NCBI RefSeq assembly: GCF_030815985.1
Contig: NZ_JAUSXM010000001.1
Location: forward strand, 5,146,001-5,210,000
Reading direction: 5' to 3'
Length of the DNA: 64,000 bases
From: Paenibacillus sp. W2I17
GTDB taxonomy: Bacteria; Bacillota; Bacilli; Paenibacillales; Paenibacillaceae
Below are positions 9,197-18,472 of this stretch, piece after piece. A program made the translations under genes and the position numbers. How positions within the stretch are numbered: position 1 is the first letter of the stretch; each line of letters begins with the position of its first letter. The notes under the pieces are model-generated. The model saw only the letters and a list, made by a program, of their open reading frames with translations, was not told the origin of the DNA and searched no databases.

Positions 9197-9754
9197 ATGA
9201 AGCGATTTGTTTCTTTATTGTTGATGTTAACTTTAGCTGTCTGCGTAGGCTCTGTTGCCTCTGCTGCTTTGGACCAATCCCTAATGGATCTACCTTTTAA
9301 GGAACGTGCGGCGAATGTGTACAATTCATCACTAAAAAAAGTTGAACTAAGTGTCATAAAGGAAGGAAAGGCAACAAAAACAACTTATAATTCCATTTAT
9401 ATCCCAGTGAAAGATGTTTTTAAACGATCCGGAGCAACGTTTAAATGGGATGGAAAGAAAAAAATCACCACGATTAAAAATGAAGGACAAGAACTGATTC
9501 TTAATTTCTCTGGCAAAGAAATCACAGCGGGTAACAATCAAGTTGTGCTCCCTCAAGAGTGGGTACAATTGAAAAACGGGGTCTCGAGTATGGATGCATT
9601 TGTCTTAGCATATATTTTTGAACTCTCGACTGATGACTCTGATCAAGAAAGGGTGGACTGGAAAGAGAAACTGAATTTCTTGGATATCAAAGGTACAACC
9701 GGTTTTCCAGGATTAGATAAGTATATGCATGTGTTTGTTCAGTTTAATGATTAG
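9197..9754 (+). CDS. Secreted copper-amine-oxidase-like (stalk) domain protein
   Basis: 185 residues. A signal peptide (MKRF plus a hydrophobic core, cleavage after SVASA) is followed by a stalk-type domain resembling the N-terminal copper amine oxidase-like domain common in Paenibacillus surface proteins: IYIPVKDVFKRSGATFKWD, then KKITTIK and a second strand pair. No enzyme motif is present. The ribosome binding site AAGGAGGA is well spaced. The gene is richer in AT and lysine codons than its neighbours, so it may be a recent arrival. Probably an extracellular or cell-wall-associated protein of unknown role. Confidence 0.7.
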   Translation: MKRFVSLLLMLTLAVCVGSVASAALDQSLMDLPFKERAANVYNSSLKKVELSVIKEGKATKTTYNSIYIPVKDVFKRSGATFKWDGKKKITTIKNEGQELILNFSGKEITAGNNQVVLPQEWVQLKNGVSSMDAFVLAYIFELSTDDSDQERVDWKEKLNFLDIKGTTGFPGLDKYMHVFVQFND

Positions 9755-9810
9755 TTAAAATCTATAGAGAAACTAGCATCGTATTCAATTATGATAGAAC
9801 GAACTACAGC

Positions 9811-9905
9811 TCCGCTTTATCCCCGGATTGTACCCCTTTGAAAAGGGAATCAAAAAAATCTGGGGATAACAGCGATCGAATGATTGTTCTGTCCTCGTAG
9901 TGCTC
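9811..9905 (+). repeat. Intergenic repeat, copy A (left part degraded)
   Basis: Matches copies at 15162-15308 and 23322-23469 through the central hairpin (TTATCCCC...GGGGATAA), the shared tract GGGAATCAAAAAAATC, then AACAGCGATC and the TTGTTCTG end. The left third and the inverted end are not recognisable. It lies between two convergent genes. Confidence 0.7.
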
Positions 9906-9939
9906 CAGTGGAAATCTTTCAACTTTTTCTAACAAAAGA

Positions 9940-11169
9940 TTATCGGTCCTCATCCATATTACCCATCTCCGTCAATACAACTGGCTGATAGCCGTTACGT
10001 CGATTCGATAACCACATGATGCCGAATCCAACAGCGCCGATGAGCGAGAAGAATACGCCGATGCTATACATGATTTCCGCACCGAAGCTCTGGAACAACC
10101 AGCCGCCGAACAGACCGGCAATGACGCCGGAGAGACCGCCCCAGGCCATCGTGTAGACAGCTTGACCGGAAGAACGATAAGGTCTTGGGATAAACAGCAT
10201 AGTCAGCTGTGTACCCACATAGAAGTACCCACCGAACGTAATGGAGTGCATCAACTGAATGAATACAATCTCCAGTGGGTTGTTAGCCAGTGCCATGAGC
10301 TGCCAGCGAAGTGCAAACAGCACACTGATCAGGATAAGGGATGCCAGGAGCATGCTCATTTTGCGTTTGAGCAAGCGATCTAGCAGCAGGAATACGCCGA
10401 CTTCGAGAATGGATGAGGTGAAGATGGCCCAGCCGACCATCTGTTTGTCGCCACCCATTTCTACAATATATAGTGACATAAACGTACTGTTCATCGCATT
10501 AGGCACCGATACGAGTACACCCAGGCCGATAAATGCCATAAAATACGGATTGAACATGACTTTGCCAAACCGCCGAAAAGTAACCACGGGTGTATCCGAA
10601 GCGATCGGCTGTCTGGGTAAAAATACGGATAATACAAAGGCGGTGGCAATCATGCACGCAAATATAATGGATACACTGCCGATGCCAAAACGGTCAATGA
10701 GCGGTCCGGCTGCGACGGCAGTCAGCGCCCAACCGAGTGAACCCCAGAGCCGGAATGATCCAAATTTCTGGGTTGTACCATCGATATATCCGAGAATCAG
10801 GCTATTGGTTTGAGCAAATAATGGACTTTGAAAAAAATAAAAGAAAATCATGGCTACATAGATCCAGGTATACGTGGGCGCATAGAATACACCCTGGGCG
10901 AGCACAAATGTGCCTCCCATCATAATCATCAGAATGATGCGAATGTTGCGAGATTTATCGCTCCAAAAACCCCAGAACGGGTTGGCAAACAAGGATACAA
11001 AGGGTCCAATCGCCATCAGACTGCCAATCTCTAGTTTGGTCATACCAATCTCTTGCAGGTAAAGCTGCAGGAATCCGGCGAAGATCGAGATGGCTCCATA
11101 TATGAAAAAGTTATATAGTTTCAGAGAAACCAATGAGGGATTGCCTCTTGAAGGTGCAGGTCTGTCCAA
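9940..11169 (-). CDS. MFS transporter, LacY/nucleoside-symporter-like branch
   Basis: A 409-residue, 12-helix major facilitator protein. The first cytoplasmic loop carries PFWGFWSDKSRNIR, the MFS motif A in the variant of the MFS_1-like/LacY-related group, and the second half repeats the fold. The substrate is not deducible; the MFS branch contains sugar, nucleoside and drug carriers. The start is TTG at 11169 with AAAGGA nine bases upstream. It is transcribed divergently from mobA with a ~125-bp shared promoter region. Integral to the cytoplasmic membrane. Confidence 0.85.
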   Translation of the reverse strand: MDRPAPSRGNPSLVSLKLYNFFIYGAISIFAGFLQLYLQEIGMTKLEIGSLMAIGPFVSLFANPFWGFWSDKSRNIRIILMIMMGGTFVLAQGVFYAPTYTWIYVAMIFFYFFQSPLFAQTNSLILGYIDGTTQKFGSFRLWGSLGWALTAVAAGPLIDRFGIGSVSIIFACMIATAFVLSVFLPRQPIASDTPVVTFRRFGKVMFNPYFMAFIGLGVLVSVPNAMNSTFMSLYIVEMGGDKQMVGWAIFTSSILEVGVFLLLDRLLKRKMSMLLASLILISVLFALRWQLMALANNPLEIVFIQLMHSITFGGYFYVGTQLTMLFIPRPYRSSGQAVYTMAWGGLSGVIAGLFGGWLFQSFGAEIMYSIGVFFSLIGAVGFGIMWLSNRRNGYQPVVLTEMGNMDEDR

Positions 11170-11295
11170 TTAAGCCATTCCTTTCAAATGCATATTGTTC
11201 AATGTATCATTTGTTGAAAGGGGATTCAATGCATAGCGAACGTTTTGAAATTGATGCATTCAAACACATATCGTGATCTGAGGGAGGATAACAAC

Positions 11296-11925
11296 ATGAA
11301 TACGCGTGAATGGACAGGCATCATATTGGCAGGAGGTTTATCCAGTCGCATGGGGACCAACAAGGCCATGCTGGAACTGAACGGTTCCGTTGTACTGCAA
11401 CATGTCACAAAGGCCATGAGACCCGCAGTATCCCGTATCATCGTGGCAGCTGGACCCAATGTGACAACCTACAGTGCAATGGGCTACGACTGCGTTCAGG
11501 ATCACTATCCGCGGAAGGGGCCACTGGCGGGTCTTCACGCGGCGCTGGAAGCTTCCGATACAGACTGGAATCTGGTAGGCGCCTGCGATATGCCGCTCCT
11601 GCAAACGTCTTTTTTTGATGGAATAAAAAAACTGGTCGAATCGCATAACTCTTATTCTGCTATCGTTCCACGCGTGGATGGACATGTCCACCCTCTTGCA
11701 GGGGCTTACCACAAACGAGTGCTCCTTGATCTGGAGCAGCGTCTGGTACAGGATCATCTTCGAGTCATGCGATGGCTTGAAGAGATCGGTTGCCTCTATG
11801 TTGAAACGGAAGAGCTTGAGAGAGCGGGTGTTCACCAAGTAGCGATGCAAATGAGTAATATGAACACGCCGGAAGAGTACGAACGTATCCGTAATCAAGA
11901 TTGTGGACTCGATTCGGATCTGTAG
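11296..11925 (+). CDS. mobA: Molybdenum cofactor guanylyltransferase
   Basis: A 209-residue nucleotidyltransferase that attaches GMP to molybdopterin. The N-terminus has the signature ILAGGLSSRMGTNKAML (GTP-binding loop, residues ~9-25), followed by GPLAGLHAAL and the metal-binding VGACDMPLL. GAGGGAGGATAACAAC upstream supports ATG 11296; the longer frame from 11245 has no such site. It serves the cytoplasmic Moco pathway together with moaA at 25644, although the two are 14 kb apart. Its last 31 bases overlap the 3' end of the convergent AraC gene. Confidence 0.92.
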   Translation: MNTREWTGIILAGGLSSRMGTNKAMLELNGSVVLQHVTKAMRPAVSRIIVAAGPNVTTYSAMGYDCVQDHYPRKGPLAGLHAALEASDTDWNLVGACDMPLLQTSFFDGIKKLVESHNSYSAIVPRVDGHVHPLAGAYHKRVLLDLEQRLVQDHLRVMRWLEEIGCLYVETEELERAGVHQVAMQMSNMNTPEEYERIRNQDCGLDSDL

Positions 11926-12866
11926 GATACAGGATCACCTGATGTATCTGCATGATGATTGCGATATTGCAGCGGGCTTTGGCCTGTCCAACGTTTGAAT
12001 TGTCTGCTGAAATGGGACAGATGGGTGTAACCTAGCTTCCAAGCAATTTCCCCGAGCGACAGCTCTGGCTGTTCGATCAGCACTTTGGCTTCCTGCAACT
12101 TCAAGCTGGACAAGTAAGCCCTGGGCGATCGCCCGTACACCTTGCGAAAGACCTGTAGACCATATCCCGGGCTGATGCCAAACGAGGATATAATCTGCTC
12201 TACTTTGACAGTGGATATACTGCTTTCCTTGGTTCGAAGCTGGGCATGGAATGCCTGCTTGATCGCCTCCGCTATAGCTCCCGCATAATGCATGGCTGTT
12301 GGAGCTGGTGCATGTGAAGCAGCAACGGAAGTGGTCGACTCCGGTTCATTGTCAGCGGCTTGGGACAACAGGGCGAACAGTTCAAACATGCGTGCCTGCA
12401 TGATCATTTTGTCAGTGGACGTGTAGGCTTCAGATACGTTAATCATCCCCATCCAACTCTCCAGCACAACGCGCATTTTCCTATTATCAGCCGTACCTGC
12501 TGCGTAGATTCGGCTGTGCTGTGACATCAGCTTCAGGGTGAAGACCGGATCATCCACATTAAAGTGAGCGCTAAAATAAGTCATGCCTTCCGTGGATACA
12601 CATTGATTTGTATGTTTGAACCCAGGAGGAATGAGAAGAATGGAACCTTCCTCCACGGTATAGGTATAACCATGAATCACACTCTCCTGCGTACCTTCGA
12701 TGATCAACATAATCTCAAAGCCCGGATGTGATTCCTCAGGCATCGCCCATCCATAGGGTACTTGTTGGCTGTGAGCACCATAGAATTTGATGTTACAGTC
12801 GATAATAGGCAGCCAGTGGGCCAGCGTATGGTGAGGCATTTCTCGGAGCTGTGATCGGATATCCAT
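11895..12866 (-). CDS. AraC-family transcriptional regulator beside beta-galactosidase
   Basis: 323 residues: an N-terminal cupin sugar-sensing domain (HPGFEIMLIIEGTQ, GSILLIPPGFKH, residues ~45-100) and a C-terminal double helix-turn-helix (LGEIAWKLGYTHLSHFSRQFKRWTGQSPLQYR) typical of AraC. ATG 12866 is chosen for its GAGGTGA ribosome binding site. It is divergent from the GH42 gene across 249 bp, so it most likely activates that gene in response to a galactoside. The 3' end overlaps mobA by 31 bp in antisense, which may create mutual interference. Confidence 0.88.
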   Translation of the reverse strand: MDIRSQLREMPHHTLAHWLPIIDCNIKFYGAHSQQVPYGWAMPEESHPGFEIMLIIEGTQESVIHGYTYTVEEGSILLIPPGFKHTNQCVSTEGMTYFSAHFNVDDPVFTLKLMSQHSRIYAAGTADNRKMRVVLESWMGMINVSEAYTSTDKMIMQARMFELFALLSQAADNEPESTTSVAASHAPAPTAMHYAGAIAEAIKQAFHAQLRTKESSISTVKVEQIISSFGISPGYGLQVFRKVYGRSPRAYLSSLKLQEAKVLIEQPELSLGEIAWKLGYTHLSHFSRQFKRWTGQSPLQYRNHHADTSGDPVSYRSESSPQS

Positions 12867-13026
12867 TATATTCACCTCGGAAAAGGGTAAAAACAACTTG
12901 CCTTATACAATCGGCACCCGTAGTATACTTCATTATAATTAGTTTAACGCAAGCATGGATAATCCATGGAACACATCAGCGTTTGAAGTGGTTGCTGAAC
13001 AATGCAAGTTCTTCAACTGATAATAA

Positions 13027-13040
13027 TGTAAACGCTAACA
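13027..13040 (+). promoter_or_regulatory. Catabolite-response element (cre) before the GH42 gene
   Basis: TGTAAACGCTAACA matches the Bacillus CcpA consensus TGWAANCGNTNWCA at every fixed position. It lies 76 bases before the start codon, directly after a TAATAAT -10-like tract, where bound CcpA would repress. Confidence 0.8.
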
Positions 13041-13115
13041 TTATAGATTGGCATATGTCAACTCTTGCACACGTCAAGATCATTATATTTTCCACCTAAA
13101 AAAGGAGATTAAATC

Positions 13116-15119
13116 ATGGACAAATTATTATATGGTGTAGCCTACTATGATGAATATATGCCTTACGAAAGATTGGACAAGGACATTCAGATGATGAAGG
13201 ATGCAGGGATCAACGTGGTCCGTATTGCAGAATCAACCTGGAGTACCCATGAACCACAGAATGGCGTATTTGACTTCTCTTCCGTAGACCGTGTGCTGGA
13301 TGCCATGCATGAAGCGGGAATTCAGGTCATCGTTGGGACACCAACGTATGCTGTTCCAACGTGGATGGTCAAGGAACATCCGGACGTGCTGGCCACCACC
13401 TCGCAGGGACCTGGTAAATACGGCGCAAGACAGATCATGGATATTACACACCCAACCTATCTATTCTATGCCGAGCGGATCATCCGCAAGCTGATCTCTC
13501 GGGTAAGCACACATCCAGCGGTCATCGGTTATCAGACAGATAACGAGACGAAGCATTACAATACGGCCGGAGATAATGTACAACTGCAATTCGTCAAATA
13601 CATGCGGAACAAGTTCAGCTCCCTGGATGAGCTCAACAAGGAATTTGGCCTCGATTACTGGAGTAATCGGATCAATAGCTGGGAGGACTTCCCCTCTGTT
13701 GTAGGGACGATCAACGGCAGTCTGGGTGCTGAATTTGCCAAGTTCCAGCGGCAGCTGGTAACCAACTTTTTGGCTTGGCAAGTGGGGATCGTGAATGAAT
13801 ACAAACAGGAAGGACAGTTTGTTACCCAGAACTTTGACTTCGATTGGCGTGGATATTCCTACGGCATTCAAGGGGATGTGGACCATTTTGCCGCATCGAA
13901 ACCTTTTGACATCACCAGTGTGGACATCTACCATCCTTCCCAGGATGATCTGACCGGCATTGAAATTTCATTCGGCGGGGATGTGGCACGTTCCACCAAA
14001 CAATCGAACTATCTGGTACTGGAGACTGAAGCGCAGGCGTTCTGGCATTGGGTTCCGTATCCGGGACAACTGCGTTTGCAGGCATTCAGTCATCTGGCAT
14101 CAGGAGCGAACATGGTCGCCTACTGGCACTGGCATTCGTTGCACAATTCGTTTGAGACGTACTGGAAAGGACTGCTCAGTCATGACTTTGAACCGAATCC
14201 GGTGTATAACGAAGCGAAGACCATTGGCAGGGATTTTGCCCGTCTCAGTCCAAAGCTCGTTAATTTGAAGAAAAAAAATCGGGTGGCGGTGCTTTTTAGC
14301 AATGAGGCTCTGACATCCATCAAGTGGTTTGGGTTTAACTTCACCAGTGACAAGAACTACAATGACGTGGTGCGCTGGATGTACGATGAATTGTATAAAA
14401 TGAACATTGGCTGTGACCTCATCGACCCATCGGTTGAGAGTTATGCGGAGTATGACGTGCTCGTTGTACCTGCTCTGTATGCTGCTTCGGATGCATTGCT
14501 GGAAAAATTAAATCAATTCGTACAGGATGGCGGACATATCGTCTATTCGTTCAAAAGCGGATTCACAAATGAGCATATCAAGGTACGCTCTACCCGCCAG
14601 CCCGGCCTGATCAGTGAGGCATGCGGGATCAGTTATAACCTTTTTGTAGAGCCCAAACATGTCTCGCTGCGCGATGATCCATTCGAGGTTGGTGAGGAGC
14701 AGAACCAGGTTCACACCTGGATGGAACTAATTACACCAACAACGGCTGAAGTACTCGCTTGGTATGATCATCCACATTGGGGCGAATATGCGGCAATTAC
14801 CCAGAATGCCTATGGAAAAGGCAAAGCAACCTATGTCGGCTGTTACACCAGTACTGCGGTGATCCGTAAGGTGTTGGAGCGAGTCATGAAGGAAGCGGGC
14901 GTATGGGGAGCCGATCAGGAGCTGGCTTTTCCCATCATTGTGAAGACAGGTGTGAACGATCAGGGGAACACGATTCGCTACTATTTCAATTATGCAGATG
15001 AGGCAACATCCTTCGTGAATGCTTATGGAAAAGGAACTGAACTTCTGGCAGGAACCCCGATTGCTGCGGGAGAGAAGATCGAACTGGAACCATGGGGCAT
15101 ACGGATTATCGAACAATAA
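13116..15119 (+). CDS. GH42 beta-galactosidase
   Basis: 667 residues, the family's usual length. A TIM barrel (YGVAYYDEYMP at the N-terminus) carries the acid/base Glu in QTDNETK (~residue 144) and the nucleophile Glu in LETEAQ (~308), then a trimerisation/Rossmann domain (VLVVPALYAASD) and a small C-terminal barrel. It hydrolyses terminal beta-galactosides; there is no signal peptide, so it acts on imported oligosaccharides. AAGGAGA precedes ATG. It is preceded by a cre and a divergent AraC gene and followed by a sugar two-component system and importer, which together suggest a galactoside-utilisation locus under glucose repression. Confidence 0.93.
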   Translation: MDKLLYGVAYYDEYMPYERLDKDIQMMKDAGINVVRIAESTWSTHEPQNGVFDFSSVDRVLDAMHEAGIQVIVGTPTYAVPTWMVKEHPDVLATTSQGPGKYGARQIMDITHPTYLFYAERIIRKLISRVSTHPAVIGYQTDNETKHYNTAGDNVQLQFVKYMRNKFSSLDELNKEFGLDYWSNRINSWEDFPSVVGTINGSLGAEFAKFQRQLVTNFLAWQVGIVNEYKQEGQFVTQNFDFDWRGYSYGIQGDVDHFAASKPFDITSVDIYHPSQDDLTGIEISFGGDVARSTKQSNYLVLETEAQAFWHWVPYPGQLRLQAFSHLASGANMVAYWHWHSLHNSFETYWKGLLSHDFEPNPVYNEAKTIGRDFARLSPKLVNLKKKNRVAVLFSNEALTSIKWFGFNFTSDKNYNDVVRWMYDELYKMNIGCDLIDPSVESYAEYDVLVVPALYAASDALLEKLNQFVQDGGHIVYSFKSGFTNEHIKVRSTRQPGLISEACGISYNLFVEPKHVSLRDDPFEVGEEQNQVHTWMELITPTTAEVLAWYDHPHWGEYAAITQNAYGKGKATYVGCYTSTAVIRKVLERVMKEAGVWGADQELAFPIIVKTGVNDQGNTIRYYFNYADEATSFVNAYGKGTELLAGTPIAAGEKIELEPWGIRIIEQ

Positions 15120-15161
15120 TAGGAAATAATAAATATAGGTATATAAGTTGAATTTAATATG

Positions 15162-15308
15162 TACACGTTAACGGAGAGGGCAGAAATAACCTGAGGAAGC
15201 GGAGCGTTCGCCTTTATCAACGGATTTTCCCCTTAGATAAGGGAATCAAAAAAATCCGGTGATAACAGCGATCAGAGGGTTGTTCTGACCACGTAGTGAT
15301 CTCGTGTA
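15162..15308 (+). repeat. Intergenic repeat, copy B (full length, ~147 bp)
   Basis: Starts TACACG and ends CGTGTA, an inverted terminal pair. The interior shares long identical tracts with copy C, including ACGGAGAGGGCAGAAATAAC and GCGTTCGCCTTTATC. A long central dyad (TTATCAACGGATTTT against AAAATCCGGTGATAA, one mismatch) would fold as RNA. Confidence 0.85.
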
Positions 15309-15365
15309 ACCATTCATTCTATTGTATAACGTGATATTTTAACATTTCCAAACGAATACAAAGAC

Positions 15366-15400
15366 CAAAGCGCCCTCAGCTTCCATGCTGGGGCGTTTGT
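15366..15400 (+). terminator. Possible terminator between the GH42 gene and the kinase gene
   Basis: CAAAGCGCCCTCAGC and GCTGGGGCGTTTG can pair with small bulges. Only a short T-rich tail follows, and it abuts the kinase leader, so it could equally be a leader structure. Confidence 0.4.
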
Positions 15401-15427
15401 CTATTTTAGCTCAGGAGTGGATGCGCT

Positions 15428-17218
15428 GTGTTTACCGAATGTTATCGGAAGCTGATAGATCCTTTCAAACGCAGCATTCGCAATAAGTTGATTCTTACCA
15501 TGACGCTGCTGGCTGTTCTACCCGTCATTGCCATGACCGCTATGGCTGCTGAGAATACCCGCTCTTCCATGGAAGAGGAGATTATGGAGACCAACCGAGC
15601 CAATATGAACTGGGCCTCCATCTATCTAGGTGAACAGTTCGCCCGCATGAACAATATTATCTATTCGATTCAGATCAGTGACGAATTGCATCAATATCTG
15701 GCGTTGAACGAAGAAGCGCCGGCAGCCAGTCGGTTCGATGAACAGAAGGCCATGTTCAATATGCTGAACAGTGTATACTATTCTGCTGGCAATTATGTAT
15801 TTGGTGTTGAACTCTATCTGAAGGAATTGGACACCCTGTTCACCTTCAACTCCATGGATTCTCGCATCAAAGCGGTATCGGAAATACCGGAAGGGTATCA
15901 TGAGCTTTTTGCACAACATAAAGATTTTACGATTATCAATGATCCGGACGATCCGCAAAAGTTTCACATGACCCGCAGCATGAACCGCTTCGAGGATCAG
16001 GCACAGATCGGTGCCATCAGTCTGGAGGTCAAGTGGGCTGAGTTCAATCAGACGCTGGAGCTGCTGGATAGCCGGGGTGACTATGGGGTATACATTGCTG
16101 ACAGCACGGGCAGTCCGGTCTATCAGCCGAACCAAGAGATTCAGCCGTCTGCGGAAGCAATGGAGAAATTGGCAGGCACAAAAGAAAGTTCGGGCTTCAT
16201 CCGGACAGCCAAGGAATATGTATTCTTTCACTCCATCGAGCCGTCAGGACTGCGTGTGGTCAAGATTGTACCTGCCCATATCGTTAACGAAAGTGCTTTG
16301 GACACGATGAAATACGGACTGGTCGTGGGTGGCCTGGCCACCGTCATATCTGTGGGACTAGCTGCGCTGGTGGCCTGGCGCACATCGAAGCCCATTGTCA
16401 GACTGGCGAATTCCATGAAGGGTATTCAGCTGATCAAGGACAGGGAAGTGGTACGAAGCGGCCGGGTAGATGAGATTGGTCTGCTGGAGAAAAATCTGCA
16501 CGGTATGGCTAGTCGTATTCGGGAACATATTCGCGACAATTACCTGATGAATCTGGAGAAGCAAACGGCCGAGCTCAAAGCACTGCAATCTCAGATCCAT
16601 CCGCATTTCCTGCAAAATACACTGCAGATGATCGGTGGCATGGTCTACTCGCAAAAACCGGCAGACAGTTACAAAGTCATTCGAGCCTTGAGCGAGATGT
16701 TTCGTTATATTGTGCGAGCGCCGGATGGACTTGTACCCCTACAGTCTGAACTGGACCAGCTGGAGCATTATATGCTGATTCAGAAGCAGCGTTTTGCCGG
16801 CAGGCTTGAATATACACTGGAGATCACCGGAGAACTTCGGGCGTGTTATATCCCCAAGTTGTCTTTGCAACCCATTGTGGAGAATGCATTTTTGCATGGT
16901 CTGGAGAAGAAGCAGGGTGAATGGAAACTGGGCATTGAGGTCGTCTGTGAACCTACAGATGTAACCATTCTAATTTGTGATAACGGCGTGGGTATGGATG
17001 CTGAGAGACTAACGGAGATGCAGTCCAGACTGGAGCGGCTTACCCGGCAGGCAGATCGGGTGTGGAGTTCAGGTACAAGTATTGGACTGGTCAATGCGGC
17101 CTCACGGATGGTAATGCATTTTGGACCTGAATATGGGATGAGCATAGAAAGTGAATACGGACAGGGGACAAGCGTTACGGTACGAATTCCCTGCAATACA
17201 GGAGGCGAAGCCTTGTGA
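15428..17218 (+). CDS. YesM-type sensor histidine kinase
   Basis: 596 residues. Membrane segment 1 (~20-40), a large extracytoplasmic sensor, membrane segment 2 (~293-315), a HAMP linker, the His-kinase domain with phospho-His in QSQIHPHFLQNTL (~392) and an HATPase domain with CDNGVGMD. This is the layout of kinases that sense extracellular sugars or ligand-loaded binding proteins and phosphorylate a YesN-type AraC regulator. GTG start with AGGAG ten bases upstream. Its stop overlaps the GTG start of the regulator by four bases (GTGA), so the two are translationally coupled. Confidence 0.93.
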   Translation: MFTECYRKLIDPFKRSIRNKLILTMTLLAVLPVIAMTAMAAENTRSSMEEEIMETNRANMNWASIYLGEQFARMNNIIYSIQISDELHQYLALNEEAPAASRFDEQKAMFNMLNSVYYSAGNYVFGVELYLKELDTLFTFNSMDSRIKAVSEIPEGYHELFAQHKDFTIINDPDDPQKFHMTRSMNRFEDQAQIGAISLEVKWAEFNQTLELLDSRGDYGVYIADSTGSPVYQPNQEIQPSAEAMEKLAGTKESSGFIRTAKEYVFFHSIEPSGLRVVKIVPAHIVNESALDTMKYGLVVGGLATVISVGLAALVAWRTSKPIVRLANSMKGIQLIKDREVVRSGRVDEIGLLEKNLHGMASRIREHIRDNYLMNLEKQTAELKALQSQIHPHFLQNTLQMIGGMVYSQKPADSYKVIRALSEMFRYIVRAPDGLVPLQSELDQLEHYMLIQKQRFAGRLEYTLEITGELRACYIPKLSLQPIVENAFLHGLEKKQGEWKLGIEVVCEPTDVTILICDNGVGMDAERLTEMQSRLERLTRQADRVWSSGTSIGLVNAASRMVMHFGPEYGMSIESEYGQGTSVTVRIPCNTGGEAL

Positions 17219-18325
17219 ACAAGGAACTGTACAGAGTGCTGCTGGTGGACGATGAACCGTGGAACCGGGATATTTTGCGCAACCTAGGAGATTGGAATGA
17301 ACTTGGCATGACTGTTGCAGGTGAGGCAGAGGATGGCGAGCAGGCCATACAACTGGTCAAGCAGCATCAGCCTCACATTATCATTACGGATATGCGAATG
17401 CCCGGCAAAGACGGTGTGGAGCTGTTACAGACACTGAGCGGACAGTACCCCACAGATCAAGGTGATCGTGGTGAGCGGATATGACGACTTCAATTATGCA
17501 AAACATGCGATCCGCCATCGGGCTGCAGATTATCTGCTCAAACCGGTGAATCCGGATGAACTGAATGGTGTGTTGGCCAAATGTGCACGAGAATTGGAGA
17601 AGGCTGAATCAGCGCCTGAATCATGGGAGTCGTACCCATCTTCGTTCGCAGGTGAGTTCTCCCTGTTTCAACAGCAGGCCCGTCTGCGGTTTAATGACCT
17701 GAACGGTCAGAGTCTGCGGGGTTGGTTCCAGCAATTACAGCAGAAGCTGGAACGATGCGAGATTAACAGACCCCGGCAGCTTGGGCGGGTGGCTTATGAA
17801 TTACAGGCTTTGCTGGATGAACTGTGCGTCTCCAATGGCTTGTACGAGCGGCCCGAAGCAACGGCGCTACCTCCTTCAACAGCGCTGGCTTCCATCGAAT
17901 CCACGATCACATGGATTTCGAGTCCGTACTATCAGGCTTTGGAGCAGCTGATTGCGCAGCGCAAATTTAAGAACAAGCTGAACCTGGACGAGGTGAAGCA
18001 ATACATTGAGCAACACTGTATGGAGATGATTACGCTGGAGCAGCTCGCCCAGATCTTTTTTGTCAGCAAGGAATATCTCAGCAAGGTATTCAAGAAAGAG
18101 TATGAGGTGAATGTGACCGACTATGTTGTCCAGTTGCGTATGACGCGAGCGAAGGAATGGGTGATGGATGAGCAGATTCCATTCAAGCATGTTGCCGAGA
18201 TGGCGGGTTATGAGGATGTGTCCTACTTCTATCGAGTGTTTAAGAAGCATTTCGGAATATCTCCAGGGGAGATGCGGAAGGGACAACCTCGTATATCAGG
18301 CAATTCAAGCAGTAGCACGGAATGA
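17215..18325 (+). pseudogene. YesN-type AraC response regulator, split by a one-base frameshift
   Basis: Two frames together encode one normal ~370-residue regulator. Bases 17215 to ~17450 encode the receiver (LVDDE, phospho-acceptor Asp59 in IITDMRMPG); the other frame continues with IKVIVVSGYDDFNYAKHAI and LLKPV and ends in an AraC double helix-turn-helix. The frame breaks at TACCCCA (C-run 17448-17451): removing one C restores Gln-Tyr-Pro-Gln-Ile-Lys and joins both halves without loss. All functional residues are conserved, so it is a very recent mutation, phase variation at a short homopolymer, or a sequence error. It would control the adjacent sugar importer. Confidence 0.88.
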
Positions 18326-18395
18326 GTCGTTCGAGAGAGCATTCACGGCAGGATTAAGGTTTAAAATAATCCAATACACAAGTCTAATTTTGTCC

Positions 18396-18426
18396 AATGA
18401 AGCGCTTTCATTATCTGATATATAAT
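18396..18426 (+). promoter_or_regulatory. Promoter region of the sugar-binding protein gene, with near-cre palindrome
   Basis: A clear -10 TATAAT (18421-18426) has no good -35. Just upstream, the near-palindrome AATGAAGCGCTTTCATT (18396-18412) resembles a cre with one base missing. It may be a CcpA site or the binding site of the YesN activator. Confidence 0.45.
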
Positions 18427-18472
18427 GAGCCTATGAAAGACAAACCAGTTACACACCGGGAGGTCATAAGAG

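Larger units (their letters stand above)
15120..15427. other. 308-bp intergenic interval with a repeat copy and a hairpin
   Basis: Holds repeat copy B (15162-15308), then an imperfect hairpin (15366-15400) ahead of the kinase gene. No open frame of note and no RNA gene was seen. Confidence 0.6.

Noticed and set aside
17440..17470. Programmed ribosomal frameshift in the response regulator
   Set aside because: No slippery heptamer or downstream structure typical of programmed shifting; relatives of this family are read in one frame.
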